Assembly (NCBI RefSeq): GCF_047663525.1
Contig: NC_092589.1
Coordinates: 82,496,001 to 82,560,000, forward strand
Direction: 5' to 3'
From: Anas platyrhynchos
Taxonomy: Eukaryota > Chordata > Aves > Anseriformes > Anatidae
Length of the DNA: 64,000 bases
The position numbers and the translations under genes are program-made. The notes below the pieces were generated by a model. The model searched no databases, was not told the origin of the DNA, and was given only the letters and a program-made list of their open reading frames with translations. Shown here in pieces: positions 25,615 to 37,721 of the stretch (position 1 is the first letter of the stretch; each line of letters opens with the position of its first letter).

Positions 25615-25780
25615 ATGAGCCAGGCGCCGAGGAAGCTGCCGGAGGAGGAGGAGGAGGAGGAAGAAGGGGACGAGGAGGAGGAGGAAGAGGAGGAGGAGGA
25701 GATCGCGGGCTTGGCCGGCTACGCCGACGGGGCCGGCTCGTTCTCGGACGGGGACGCGGAGAGCGGCGGCGATGAGGCGT
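25615..25780 (+). CDS. RRAGD: RRAGD coding exon 1 (start of RagD GTPase)
   Basis: RagD (Ras-related GTP-binding protein D) forms a heterodimer with RagA or RagB on the lysosomal surface, held by Ragulator, and recruits mTORC1 when amino acids are plentiful. This exon encodes residues 1-55 and one base of codon 56. The start is the only ATG that gives the family N-terminus MSQ, with G at -3. The segment is acidic and low-complexity, with two glutamate runs (residues 10-17 and 20-29) made from GAG/GAA codons, followed by a Gly/Ala/Asp-rich stretch. Such an acidic tail before the GTPase fold is typical of RagD. It ends GCGT/GTGAGT, a strong donor in phase 1. The assembled seven-exon protein is 406 residues, against 400 for human RagD as I recall it; the extra length lies in this tail. 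Confidence 0.95.
25642..25701 (+). repeat. GAG/GAA trinucleotide repeat coding poly-glutamate
   Basis: An imperfect GAG array inside RRAGD exon 1 encodes eight Glu, Gly-Asp, then ten Glu. Four GAA codons and one GGGGAC interruption break its purity. Length variation between individuals or species is likely and would alter only the disordered acidic tail. Confidence 0.9.
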
Positions 25781-28700
25781 GTGAGTGCCCGCGGCCTGCC
25801 GGGGGACGGGCCCGCAGCTGCGGCTGTCACTCGGCGGGGCCCTGCCAGGCCCTGTCCCGGGGCAGCTCCCCGCTAACAGAAAATTAAACAAAAATCGCTA
25901 AAAAATGGGGGTGGTTCGCCATAGTGACGCTGTGAATGTGGAACCCCATAGGAACAGCCCTGTGCCTGTGCGTCCCGGCTAGCTGAAGGCAGCCCGTGCA
26001 GGATTAAGGCGAGGCTTATTTTAACCCTCCGGCTCCCCTGGCCTTCTGTTAGCTCCGGATCTGAAAAAGAGGGTTAAAAAAAGCACCGTGAGATTTGGAT
26101 CATTTAATTTTTATTTATTTTTTTGTACCTAACCGGGCTGCAGGGCTCTGGGGCTTTCCTTTTCCCATTTTCTGCCCTACCCCTTCCCAGGTCTGTACGG
26201 TGAGCAGTCCCACATCCAGCGTCACAGCCTCGCAGTTCAGTGTTTCTCTTCCATTTCAGAGGAATAACGGAAAGGGCAGTGCAAGGAGGACAGCCCCCAT
26301 GCGTGGCTGTTGAAAGTGAAGGGGGAAGCCAGAGCCGAAAGTAAAAATGTAATCTGTGCTTGTGGGCACGCTGGAAAATTCAGAGCTTTGTGGTGGTCAT
26401 CTCTTACCTTGTGCTGGTTTCTTGTCTCTGACCTGTGCTGAAATGACTGCTTCATCTTTTGACTTTACACATGGGTTTGTATTCAAAGACCTTAAAGGCT
26501 TGGTTCACGTAAAGCCCAGTCATCTTTTTGATATGCTCCACTAAAACGTATTTGCAAGCAAGGAAACCTCACAGGTTACTTCCTCAGACACTCCGCAAGT
26601 CATACCCTCGCTGAGTGCCACACTTGTGGCAGGGGAGAGCCAGGTCTTCTGGTTCCGAGTTTTTCTTTGGCCGCAAGAATTTCCTTCCACCAGGCATTTC
26701 TGCAATGTTCATAAACCCACAGGAGCTGTACAGCATGGGTGATTGCATATAAGCTTTTTCTGTTAACTCCTTAGGCTAAGGCCATCTTTAATGCTGAAGA
26801 TGTTCAGTGTATGAATGCATGTGTTTCATAAGTTTTGACAGCATGCTGCAAGCGTCACAGCTGCAGACAGTAGCACTGGAAATGCCATGAGATGAATGGG
26901 CCTTGTAGGCACAGGAGTGAGAAGTATGGGACTGGTCGTTCTCCTCTGTGCAGAAAGGGTGAAAACTTCAGAATAACATAATTGAATTGCATTAGTGGGC
27001 AAAAATACAACCCTACCATAAATCATTATTAGCTCTATGAGTTGAAACTAGACTCAGGCTCGTTATCTTGTGCATGATAAAATGAGCAAAAACTTTTCTT
27101 TTGGTCTGGCATAGCTTGAGCAGGTGAGCTGAGAGCTAGAGCCTTGATACTGGTGAGATCTCAGAGTACACCTGCCACCACAGCATCCCCTTCACGTACA
27201 GCTGTGAAGCACTGATAGCCACAGGCTTCTGAAAAGTAACTGAAATTGATAGGAAATTTGGGACAGGTTTCCAAAAAATCAGTGAACATCTTGAATAATG
27301 TGAAGGAGATGTTGGATTATTGATACTGTGTGTGTCGTGGTGAAACAGGTCGGGACTGCTACGTGCAGCTCTCGACTCTTCAGAGCTGGGCTCTTCTGCG
27401 TGTTGCAATACACACGAATTACGCTCTGTAAGCAAGGACATCACCCAATTCCTGACCAGATTTCTGTAACTGCAGTCCTTTTGTGTTGGGAAAGTGCTTT
27501 GGGGTTTGTTAAAATTAATTTGTGAATACTTCAACGGCTCTGGCCTCTAACCAGCAGTTAGAACTGAAGAGTTAGAACCAGCAGCAAGACTTCTGTTCTT
27601 AATGGCCGCTTAGAAAAGTTGAAATGTGAAGGGCTGCTGGTAAGTGTTAGAAACTGCCATTTTATGACATTTTATTCTATGCAAAAGTGAATGAAGCAGG
27701 AAATGTGTTTCATCTAATGAGATGGAAAATTATCTTACCCATTATGGGATAGAGCACAGTTCAGTGTTTCTCTTACGCCCATTATAATCTCACTTAGTAA
27801 CCTAGTCTGGGGAGTTGCAAGGCTACATCTACTGGCATTTCTATGGCAAATTAAAGAAGGAGTTGTCATGCACTCAGGAAAGGAATGTGGGCAGGCAGTG
27901 CATCATCCAATTCCTTTACATATAAGGTAATCTCTTAACTCTCTCTCCAAGGAAAGTGCTACAGCAGCACTGCTATCTAGTCAGGTTTGGATAATATTAA
28001 TTTACATTTCTCTGTCTTCAGCTGGCAGAATTTCAAAGGCTAAGTAACAGGCTTACTAGCAGAGGAGATGGCATTCTGCTTGCTAGTAACTGTGTGCACT
28101 TGCAGCTCTGCTTCTTTACAATGGTTTTGGGATAAAGCAATTCCTTTCTAGTAAGGATTATGATCGATAAAAATGTATCTGCCTGGAAAAATGTAATACA
28201 GCAACAATATAAAGCCCCAAGTTATTTAAAATATATTTTTTTAGATACACTTGAGTTCTTAGCTTATCCCTTAAAGGAAAGGGAATGATTTATAGCTGGC
28301 TTCTCTTCTACTTGTCTCATGACCTGTCAGCACTTTGGAAACTGCTGACCACCTTCACCAGAATTTGAAGGCAAGAAGCCTCAAAGATGATAAAGTTCAT
28401 GCAAGTTTGATGAAAACTAGCTCTCAGAAGAGAGGAGAGACCCCAGTGAAAGCGTCCTCAGAGAGACAGGCAAGCAGATGCACATGTTTGCTGCGGCAGC
28501 ACTTGGCTGAGCGGAGCACACGCGCGTTGTGCCGAGCCAGTCAGCGCGTGTCTAGCTGCAGGTCGGCCACAGCACGCCGTATCTGTTACTTGGAGGATGT
28601 GTCATAAGACATGCAGGGGAAGTTGGTGTCGTGGTGGCGAGAGGAAAGGGAAACAGAGTAAAAATCCATGGCAAACTGGGCTTCGTAAGTTCTGGTGTGG

Positions 28701-30617
28701 ACAGAGCAAACTGGAGTTTCTTCATTCTTTGAAACGTGCAATAAAGCATTGACCCAAAGGCTGGTTTTCTTATATGCCTTTATAAAGAATTTTCTTCAAA
28801 CCAGGTCTTGTAAAGCTTGAATAAATATTTTCCTTCCTGACACTCAAGGTGCAAATTGCAGGATGTATGGATATATGAACATTAATGAAATATTGGCTAT
28901 AGTTTTGGCAGCTGTAGAGAATTTGTGGGGTGAAGAAGAGAGTAGGGTGAAAGAAACTGTTAAATCCTGTGACTGGTTTGCTTCCTTGACAAGCCTGTGC
29001 CCTGCGGAACGTAAAACACTGTCAGATTGTCCTATTTTTATCCCTGTTATTATTCCTCTGTAAGCGTGAATTATTGTAGGCACATGCTTCTTGCAGTCCC
29101 AGAAAGATGATATTGGTGGTGATGATATTGCAGTGTGCTGTCTGGGCTTTATTACTTCCTAAATGCCGCTGCCTGTGGATCAGCAGGACCTGTCCATTGC
29201 TGCCTTACCAACACCCTGCTGCTGTTTTGCTTCAAGGCTTTCATCTGTGCACTGCTGCATCCGTAGGTGGCAATTGACAGGAGCACAGTAAGTGGTAAGA
29301 CCTGGCAAGGCCTTTCAAATGTATTTAAAACGCACAGGATCTTACAGATAATTAGTTCTGTCCTAATTGCCTGTGCTCTCCGTCACTGGGGTGCCCTGGG
29401 CTCACGCTGAGTGGCGTGGCTGCTCGTGAGCCAGCAGGTGGTGCCAGGGGGATGGATGTTGTGCACACACTGCCAGCCAGTTGTGAAGCCCAGTTCCTGG
29501 ATAACAAACGCTCAGGAGGCACAAAGGGACACAAACAAGATTCCGGACATTCCTGGTGGGCACATCCTGCTTGGCTTTCACGTGAGAACAGATTTGATAA
29601 CTGCGTGTGGACGTAAACTGTTCTCCTGGGCAAAGGACTCTTCCAAGCTTTTTGCGTTTTTCAGTCCGCAGGGCTATGTGATAAATGGGCAGCCTCACAC
29701 TGCTGCTTCTGTGCAGCTGCTTCTGGATTTCGGTACTCTTGGAGTAAAAATGATCCCTTGGAAGTGTGCAGGGCATATGGAGGAAGGATGTTTGTTTGAA
29801 CAAATGTGTTTCTCTTTTCCTGCAATTCAAAATTCACCTTAGCAGAAGAAGAGCAAGAAATACAATTATGCGGTGCCCTGAGTTACGTTGAATAGTCTGT
29901 TATGCGGTAGGTGGGAGAAGGCCTGCCTGACAGCTACTGTGTTCAGCCTGCCCCAGCACTTGGGAATGTTCTGCTTCAGTCACACCAGTTTCAAATTAGG
30001 GCAGGTAACACAACTGAACCACTTCGTTCCCAAGCATTTGTTTTACACGCAGGTGAGGGATATGCTGTAAACTTACAGTCTGTAAGATGCTGTTATCTGA
30101 TAAGTAACACAAATTATTCAACTGTGGGTGAAATCTTTACCTTACAAATGAGCTCAGTGCTATTTTGAGTTCCCATAGAGGAAATGTCTGCATGCTGAGT
30201 TGTCTTCTTCCTATAGCTCCTGGGATGTGTGATTTCTTTTTTTTAAAGGAAGGAAACCTTCACGTAGCTTTTTGAAGTCACACAAACATAACTAACACAA
30301 ACACGCTCCTTGCTTTCATGACCTAGCTATCAGTTGACAAGGATAGCTGGAAAGGATATTCTTTTCTCAATAGAAACTGAGCTATCATACCTTCTGCAGT
30401 CTCTGTTACAGGTGAGAAGTAGGTTTTATGATGGTGTGTACTGAGGGCAAAGAATCCAAGTTAAAATGTCAGCAGGACCACTCCCTAAGTTTAAAAATCG
30501 GCAATATTTGCATAAATCCAGTAAAAATGGTCAAAAAAAAATGTCAAATACATATTGTCTGTCAGTCACTAATTATGTTGTTATAATATGTTACTCTTCT
30601 TGCATGATTTTATTCAG
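25781..30617 (+). other. RRAGD: RRAGD intron 1
   Basis: Bounded by GTGAGT at 25,781 and a TTTTATTCAG acceptor ending at 30,617, this 4.8-kb intron connects the phase-1 end of exon 1 to exon 2. No internal coding exon was recognised. Overlapping opposite-strand open frames at about 29.35-29.84 kb show no family features. A CACGTG E-box in the context TTCACGTGAG lies at 29,579-29,584. Confidence 0.9.
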
Positions 30618-30913
30618 TTTTGGATTTCAACGATCCCTTCAGTACTGAAGTTAAGCCAAGGATCCTGCTCATGGGCTTGAGAAGAAGTGGGAAGTCTTCC
30701 ATTCAGAAAGTTGTCTTTCACAAAATGTCACCGAATGAGACCCTCTTCCTGGAGAGCACAAACAAGATCTGCAGAGAGGACGTGTCCAACAGCTCCTTCG
30801 TCAACTTTCAGATATGGGATTTTCCTGGGCAAATTGACTTCTTTGACCCTACGTTTGACTATGAGATGATTTTCAGAGGCACTGGAGCACTGATATTTGT
30901 TATTGACTCTCAG
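30618..30913 (+). CDS. RRAGD: RRAGD coding exon 2 (G1 to G3 of the GTPase domain)
   Basis: This exon completes codon 56 and encodes residues 57-154. It carries the phosphate-binding loop GLRRSGKSS (residues 75-83), preceded by the beta strand KPRILLM. It also carries the Rag-specific switch region with [14 protein letters not shown], whose DxxGQ motif (D123-Q127) is the G3/switch II element. The [20 protein letters not shown] stretch is near-invariant in RagC and RagD. Together with exon 1 these residues identify RagD rather than RagC. It ends at VIDSQ with CAG/GTAAGA in phase 0. Confidence 0.98.
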
Positions 30914-31336
30914 GTAAGAAGAAAAAGGGGAGGGGGGTGCATTTAAACTACTTTTGTCTTTTCTTCCTTCAGCAACAGGCAGATAAATTGGAACGTGTAG
31001 ATTTTTTCAAAGGAAATAAATAACTTATGGTTACAAACACACATTAAAAAAAAAAAAGTCGTTAAAACTTGAAAAGCTGCTAGGTTATTTTTAAGTCTGT
31101 CTCCCTTTGCAAGATGTTTGAAACAGTTAACTAGGTTGCTTTAGCATTTGAAGGTTCTTGTTCAGACTCCCAAATGCTGACAGCGAGAAATTGATGCACT
31201 TGCTAGATATAGGCTGCTGTCTGTCATAAGAAATAAAATACTCGTTGTTGAGCTGTAGCATTTTCTAAAAGTAATTATTGTAAAATTTCAGTTGTTTTAA
31301 AGAACTTTCCTAGGTTTTCTATTTTTCCTTCATTAG
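30914..31336 (+). other. RRAGD: RRAGD intron 2
   Basis: A short 423-bp intron from GTAAGA to a TTCCTTCATTAG acceptor. Nothing else is visible in it apart from a small A-tract near 31,046. Confidence 0.95.
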
Positions 31337-31536
31337 GATGATTACATGGAAGCATTAGCTCGGCTGCATCTTACTGTGACCAGAGCCTATAAAGTGAATC
31401 CAGACATCAACTTTGAAATCTTTATCCATAAAGTGGATGGTTTATCTGATGATCACAAGATTGAAACGCAAAGAGATATTCACCAGAGGGCAAATGATGA
31501 CCTTGCAGATGCTGGATTGGAGAAAATTCACCTCAG
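31337..31536 (+). CDS. RRAGD: RRAGD coding exon 3 (G4 motif)
   Basis: It encodes residues 155-220 and two bases of codon 221, beginning [11 protein letters not shown]. The HKVD sequence (residues 185-188) is the G4 guanine-specificity motif in its Rag form, where H replaces the N of the usual NKxD. The following [18 protein letters not shown] and [14 protein letters not shown] segments are characteristic of RagC and RagD. The donor is CAG/GTGAGA in phase 2. Confidence 0.98.
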
Positions 31537-32553
31537 GTGAGAAAAGCTGCTGCACAGAGAGCCTTAAGTTGAAGAAAAGCAGTTTATTTAACAAGATATT
31601 ATTTTGCATTCTCTTGAAGTAGTGGGAAACGAGATTTTGACATACGGAGGAAAAAATTAGTCACAGATACTGTATTTGATCTGAGCCAAACAAAGTATTT
31701 TATTTCTGAGTGTTGCCTTGGAAGGCAAGATAAGGAGGGGAAGTGCCTAAAAGCACAACAAATATGCTGAAGTCCTACCAGTTTTTTTGCTGCAGCTGCC
31801 GTCTTGAAGTAAGAACCATGGGCAGTGGAACCAGCTGGTAGTGTATGCACTGTCTACATCACTTTTGTCTCCTTCAAACCCCTCCTCTGCCTCACAGCCC
31901 CCTCCCAACCACTAGTCCTCACTGCTTTGGCCTTCTCAGAGCCACGTGGGAAAACAGGTGTTCTCTCTTTTCCTTGTGTCTGGTGTTAAAGCAGATTATT
32001 GGAGCAAGTAGTTAAAAACAAGGGACTGATGCAGACTGGGATACTAGGCAACATGAAGTTTTCATGTCATCCTTAGCCCTTAAAGCCAAGTAAAAATACT
32101 CATGTAAGCAGAGAGACCTGTTTTGCTGACATGCCGCCTCATGCGCTCATAAAAAATGGTGTTGTTGCATTGTTAAATTGGACCACAGCTTTCAAAAAGT
32201 GAGTCACAACAGGCTTATTCAGTAATGTTCCTCTCCTGCAATTTGAAAAATATTTTCCTAAGGTTACCAAGGTGGGAGTTGCATCATGAAGTTCTCCATC
32301 AGGTGCTAATTTGCAGTGTCTAGTTTTTTTGTCGTGTAGAGATGCGTAGACCCATGCCAAGCATAATCCTGAGAATTTAGTTTCTGTGTGAAGTCCTGTG
32401 CTTCAATCATAACATGTGACTTTATCACAAGGGGTAATTGTGTAATTGCAGGCACTTGCTGTTTGACAATATTTCATTTCACTCGTAGTATGAAAGGTAC
32501 ATCGTGTTCACAGTATGTGGCTAAAAGGAAAATGTGGTGACGTTTTTTTCCAG
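31537..32553 (+). other. RRAGD: RRAGD intron 3
   Basis: A 1.0-kb intron ending in a long T-tract and CAG at 32,553. No other feature was recognised. Confidence 0.95.
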
Positions 32554-32668
32554 CTTTTATCTGACAAGCATATATGATCATTCTATATTTGAAGCATTTA
32601 GCAAAGTGGTACAGAAACTGATTCCACAGCTCCCAACACTGGAAAATCTGCTTAACATCTTTATTTCA
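32554..32668 (+). CDS. RRAGD: RRAGD coding exon 4 (end of GTPase domain)
   Basis: It completes Ser221 and encodes residues 222-259, beginning [20 protein letters not shown]. The YLTSIYDHS segment occupies the place of the G5 region, and the following helix [17 protein letters not shown] links the G domain to the C-terminal domain. It ends TCA/GTAAGT in phase 0. All residues appear intact. Confidence 0.98.
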
Positions 32669-33002
32669 GTAAGTACTTGTTACATACTTTGTCTGTAGAC
32701 CTAGCTATGTCCAACATTGCATGTTCAGCTGTTCTGTTCACTGCCTGCTGAGAGATTGTGAACATTGTGAGCTTTCAGAGAAATGATCAAAGCTTAGATG
32801 GAAGGCACCCACCTGCAGCTAGGCCTCACCTCCCTATTTGTCTAACAGTGCTGCTGAGACTTAGTATTTCCTGAGTGAAAACGACAGTGGGTTAGCAGCC
32901 ATCACTTTTCTGCTCATGTATCCAGGTGAATGTTGCAAAGGTCTGTGCTGCATGCATTGCTTAAGTACTACTTGGAATTTGTGCAGATAAATTCTTAAAG
33001 GA

Positions 33003-33090
33003 GCATCATCTAGTCTGACCTCTTACGTAGAGCTGGCTATGGTACATCCTAGAATTAATTCTACTTTGAAGTTTACCTCTCAAGAAAATC
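33003..33090. repeat. Possible old amniote interspersed repeat
   Basis: The words CATCATCTAGTCTGACCTCTTACGTA followed by GGCTATGGTACATCC and AATTCTACTT resemble a widely dispersed archosaur/turtle repeat that contains 'catctagtctgacctcctgta'. The match is short and from memory, so the assignment is tentative. Confidence 0.35.
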
Positions 33091-34884
33091 TTCTTATCCT
33101 AATGTTTTTAGAGGTAGAGGCCGTGACAGCTTTCACAGCTTCCACAGTTACTCCTAGGTCAGTTAGGGAGCTTTGTGTAATGACTTGTTACCACTGTGGA
33201 GGTAATTGCTTGTTTGACTGTTCCTGGCCGTGTGCTCCCATTACCTCTTTGTGTTAGTTGTGACACATGCCTGTTCCCTTCTGGAGTCACTCTGACACAT
33301 GCTCACGCAGCAGAAGGCCGTCCGGTTCTTCTGATGGTTTAATTTAGTCAAAAGCTTTTAATGGAAGAGTCCAACACGCTCCTGTTTGGGCACAAGATAA
33401 GAGGTAGGGACATGTGGCCATGAGCAAAGGCGAACACAGGCAGTAGTTTGTGAAAAAGGGGAACTCCTTCTGGTGGTCATGGATCCAGCTCCAAAAATTG
33501 CACCTTTTCTTCTCACAGCATTATGATTTTGCACCTTGCATCTGGCATTAATTTGTCAAACTTCAGTGTCCAAGCAAGGCGTTTTGTTTTGCCTTTTTGT
33601 GATTCTGAAGTAATGAAACTTACTTAATAGCATTCAACAGCCTGCAAGATAAAATTAGACTTCACAGTTTCTCAGTGTGGGGTGTGAAAATTGAGGGAGA
33701 GGGAGTTGGATGTGCTGCTGAAATGGGGGAGCTAGGAATGTCTTTCCAAAGCTTATTTTCTTACTATTAGGCAATCGATGATGACATTTCATAACGAAGG
33801 TTTTATTACAAAGATCTGGTTCCACCAAAATGGCCGGACTGTACACCAGTTATCATCCAGCCACTTAGGATAGAAAAATAATGAAAGGAGGATGATTATA
33901 GCTCTGGAGCAATTTGATATTATTCTGAATATGCTGCACAGTATTAATGAGGAGGCTGTCTGAATGGTAATTGTCCTGGTGCCAGAGCCACCCCAGTCAC
34001 TCGTACTGTAAGTCTGATCTCTTTATGGGGTCTCCTCGCTGTTTGTACCAAACCACCACATGAACTGAGCACAAGCAGTTTTCTGGATGATGGCAGTTGC
34101 TTGTGCATCTGGGACACCCTTGAGGAAGGTCCCATAACATGTAGAATATGAGATGTAATTGGTAAGGAGGAGCCACTCATTCAAATGAATGGGAAGTTCA
34201 GAGAAGTGCTTCTGAGAGAGATATTTCCCATACATGGAGTCTCAGACTGTGTTTGTATGCTCCAAATAGAGCATAATCCAGTTTGGTAGTGGCGTAGAGC
34301 AAGACATCGCCGCATGGCTGTGTCCTCAGTGTGCTTGCCTTCTGTTTTTAAGAGCATCTTGTGTCTGTAGACAGGAGACTTGGAATGACTCGATTTAATA
34401 AGAAGTTTAGGAAGACTAAACATCATCCTCCAGCGTAGAATTAGTGGGCGCCTCTTTACTTTAGCAACTTACTGACAACAAGTCAGGTTAGGAATCCTGA
34501 CACAGATTTTGGTCATGCCTTGCCTCGGGAAGCCAGTGTGTCGGGTGTCAGTGTGGGCGTGTTGGTGTTCCTGTGCGAGTTGTAGCAACATTCATGAGGA
34601 TGTGCTTTCATTTATGCCACGAACACTTCCAACACAAAAGCTGGTGACTACAGAAATAGATCTACGATCACCCCTGAGTTCACCTCAGGTTTTTACACCA
34701 CTTTTACAGTGGCACAGTGTGTTAGCTTGTACAGCTTGTATATTTGAGCATCCATCAGCATGCTAATACTGCTTCTACATTTTTTTTGTCTTAACTGTCT
34801 GTACAGTGTGAAGTAATAGCTGGTTTGGCATTCAGAACCCATGTAAATCTTGGCTAACATTCTACCAGCTTCTTAGAGAGGAAA

Positions 34885-34912
34885 GGCTGTTTATTTATTT
34901 ATTTATTTTTAT
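34885..34912. repeat. (TTTA)n microsatellite
   Basis: Five or so TTTA units in RRAGD intron 4, passing into TTTTTATT. Simple sequence only. Confidence 0.8.
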
Positions 34913-35844
34913 TCCTACGGCCTTAGCAAGCAGTCAAGTTGTGTGCCATGGGAATGTGGATTTTTCTTTTTAAGTGCTGTTAAAAACAGTAAGCTATCAC
35001 AGTGAACATAAAGTTAAGTATAATTTTGTTTAACAATTTAATTATCTATAAATTAAGCTATAGTACACGAAATCTTCTCTTTCCACAAAAGCTGTTTAAC
35101 TGTCCAAAATTCATTTCTCTCTACAAATGACTAGTGATATCCTTGAAGTTCATTTCAAAACAACATATTAGGGCCAAAGAAGGAAAGGGATAGGCTTGTT
35201 TACCCAACCTAACAGTTGCTTTCATACTGTCATTTTCCCTATCTGATTGTTAATGATATAAAGTCTCTTTGAATAGTGTTTTTTATTTTTTTTATTTTTT
35301 TATTCAGTGTTTCCTGACTTCTTATGACTTCATAATCACTGTTTGTACTGGTATCTTTTTTCCTTGAGAAATTTCCTCACAAACATTCTGGCAAATTGTT
35401 TGCTTTTGTAGTTAGAGGCATAATATAAACCCTGACAAACGAAATCAGTGAGGTCACGTGGGTACAGTTCAGTGGTCACTAATACTGCCAGCCCGTCCTA
35501 CCCTTTCACAGAGGTTTCTGTCACCATACAGAGTTTGACAGAAGCAAATGCACACCAGTTTCTCAGCAAATCCCACCACAATGTATTAGTTTCAGCTAAA
35601 GACAATGATAGTTTAAGTTAGGATGCCGAGCTACCAGCACGTGTAGCTGCTGGCATGGCAGACTTCTCCAGGTGCAAACCTTTTAAACTGTCACTGCAAG
35701 TGCACACAAGCTGCAGCTGCTAGAGCTCTGGGATGGGTATGCCACTTCTCTTTGTTAGATGCTACAATATTGTCACTTCAGTACTATTGTACTTAGAGCA
35801 GGTTGGATATGGCTGGGTCCTGTTCAGCTTTTTTTTTTTATCTG

Positions 35845-36115
35845 TATGTCCAAGGATGGAAGCTCCACAACCTCTCAGGTTGTCATGCTTCTAGTGCTTG
35901 ATGCCAAAAAACATTTTTTTTGTCTTGTATCAAGTCCGAATTCAGCTCTTTTGCCTCTTGTCCTTCAACACCGTAGCTTGGAGAAGAGATGTGCTGCCTT
36001 CCACACACCCTCCCATTAGGTATTTGTAGACAGCAACGAGCCTTCTCTTCCTCAGGGTGAACAAACCCAGTTCTCTCAGAGTCTCCTTGTACATTGTGTG
36101 CTTCAGCTCCTGGAC
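35845..36115 (-). mobile_element. CR1 LINE remnant, antisense within RRAGD intron 4
   Basis: Read on the minus strand it gives the CR1 C-terminal order: a diverged ETLRELGLFTLRKRRLV block, VYKYLMGG, a damaged middle, and a 3' part matching 'gaggttgtggagcttccatccttgga'. On the plus strand the tell-tale runs are CAAGGATGGAAGCTCCACAA, TCTTTTGCCTCTTGTCC and CTCAGGGTGAACAAACCCAG. Stops and indels show that it is an old inactive copy, more diverged than the copies at 24.7 and 53.4 kb. Confidence 0.85.
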
Positions 36116-37578
36116 ATAAGATATCCAGAGGGTGTACTTGGTCTTGAAAAGTTATTTTTTTTATTAATGAATTACAGAAATGGGCCATACATGAAGTTCC
36201 ATAAAGAACTAGAAGAATTTAATCTGTTACTGCTATTGATTTATTGATGGGTGTTTCCAATCTTAGTTGTGTGTCCAGCAGTAGAAGAATTAAACTTTAA
36301 AATGAAAATATCCAAAGTACTGCTGCCTTTGTACTCCGTACAATGGCATACCAGGGGCTGGAATCTTTCTGCTTATTTCAGAGGAATTGGAAAGTGTGAG
36401 GGTTACTTTTTAGTCTCTTAATTAGGTGTTAAATTGCTCACTTAGAAAAGAAAGAATAAGGAAAAGAAAATTTCTGTAACTACAAAGGAAACAGTAACTA
36501 ATAAAACTTGTTACGGCTTTTCAGAGTGTTTTTGACAGTTACAAAACTGCTGTGGCAGCAGTCCCAAACCATACTGAAAGGGAAGCCCATATATGGGAAA
36601 AAAATACTGTTTGATGGGAGAAAGAGGATTCTTTTCCTGTGTATTTGGATGATGAAGCATGTTTGTCAGCTTGAGCTTTAGCAATACTGGGAAATCGTCC
36701 TTTGTGTTCATCCTGGGACAGCTGCCCAGGTGCAAACCCTTGATATCAGCAAGCAAAGCTGCGGCTTTCAGTTAAACAGTACACATTTTCCTTTTTTTTT
36801 ATCCCTCCAGGAAAGAGAGGTTTATGATAGTTTACCTTATCTGCACAAAGGGTATGAGCTGAAACTGAGTTAGCATTCCTGCCTAGCCTCTGAGAGCTGC
36901 AAATACGATACAGCTTCAGCATGGAGAGAGTCTTGATCAATTTGGCAGGATGACAGGAGCGTAGACGTTGTAGTACTAGCAAGCCTTGACATCATAAAAA
37001 TAACTTTAACCACCAGTTCCACATGAAAAATGAAAGAGTGCTATCGAAACAGTGGTCTTTCTCCTATGATCCTAAAAGATTTAAGGAACAAGGCAGTAGA
37101 ACAGCTACAGGCCCTGATGAGACTGCTTCTCATTTTCGTTGAGGAATTAGTTCCTGATTCCTACTTGCCTCCTTTGTCCTCAACTTTTCCTTTTCATCAT
37201 TTCCATCAGCTTACGTGTTCAGTTCTTTTTATGTCCATTGTCACAATCAGAAACAGGACACCAAAATCTTAATCTTGGAATTTTTTCTCGCATTTTCCAC
37301 TGAAAATAAATGTAATTTATCCAGATGCTTTCCAGAGAGGAAGCTGGGGAGTCTGACTTGGCTCAGAGGCAGAGACATTGAAAGATCTTCAGCCATTACA
37401 GCTTGCTACAAATACTTCAGTGCTCTAAAGTTCTTTGAAAATGAGCTTGATTGCAAATTAACTCCCGCTTACTCAGCCTAACTTTTTGTATAGTAGGCAA
37501 GTAGGGGAACAAAAAAAAAAGCTTGGTAGTAATTTGTAGACGTGGCTTACATTTTCTTTTTCTTTTTTCTTTTAATAG

Positions 37579-37721
37579 AATTCTGGGATCGAAAAAGCAT
37601 TTCTATTTGATGTAGTCAGTAAGATCTACATTGCAACGGATAGCACTCCAGTGGATATGCAAACTTACGAGCTCTGCTGTGATATGATAGATGTTGTGAT
37701 TGACATTTCGTGTATATACGG
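37579..37721 (+). CDS. RRAGD: RRAGD coding exon 5 (C-terminal roadblock domain)
   Basis: It encodes residues 260-306 and two bases of Gly307. [20 protein letters not shown] opens the C-terminal roadblock-type domain through which Rag proteins pair and sit on Ragulator. [20 protein letters not shown] and IDISCIYG follow. The exon is intact, with donor GG/GTAAGT in phase 2. Confidence 0.98.

Larger units (their letters stand above)
25360..25870 (+). promoter_or_regulatory. RRAGD: CpG-island promoter and 5' UTR of RRAGD
   Basis: Very high GC and CpG density surrounds the RagD start codon. It includes a GGGCC pentamer run at about 25,473-25,492, a GC box (CCGCCC, 25,502-25,507) and a four-run G-quadruplex motif at 25,514-25,547. 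No TATA box is evident, as expected for a CpG-island promoter. The transcription start cannot be fixed from sequence; somewhere between about 25,420 and 25,560 is likely. There is a single ATG between 25,339 and the proposed start at 25,615, and it is in frame. Confidence 0.8.
32669..37578 (+). other. RRAGD: RRAGD intron 4
   Basis: The largest internal intron (4.9 kb), from GTAAGT to a TTTCTTTTAATAG acceptor. It contains an antisense CR1 remnant (35,845-36,115), a TTTA microsatellite near 34,890, a possible ancient repeat near 33,003-33,090 and an E-box in the context GTCACGTGGG at 35,453-35,462. Confidence 0.92.

Noticed and set aside
29402..29842. Open frames of 142-143 codons on both strands inside RRAGD intron 1
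   Set aside because: The two strands overlap almost exactly, neither resembles a known family, and the intron splice sites explain the region.
30914..30946. Extension of RRAGD exon 2 through its donor to a stop
   Set aside because: The donor CAG/GTAAGA is strong and the added residues are basic, low-complexity intron sequence with no poly(A) signal nearby.
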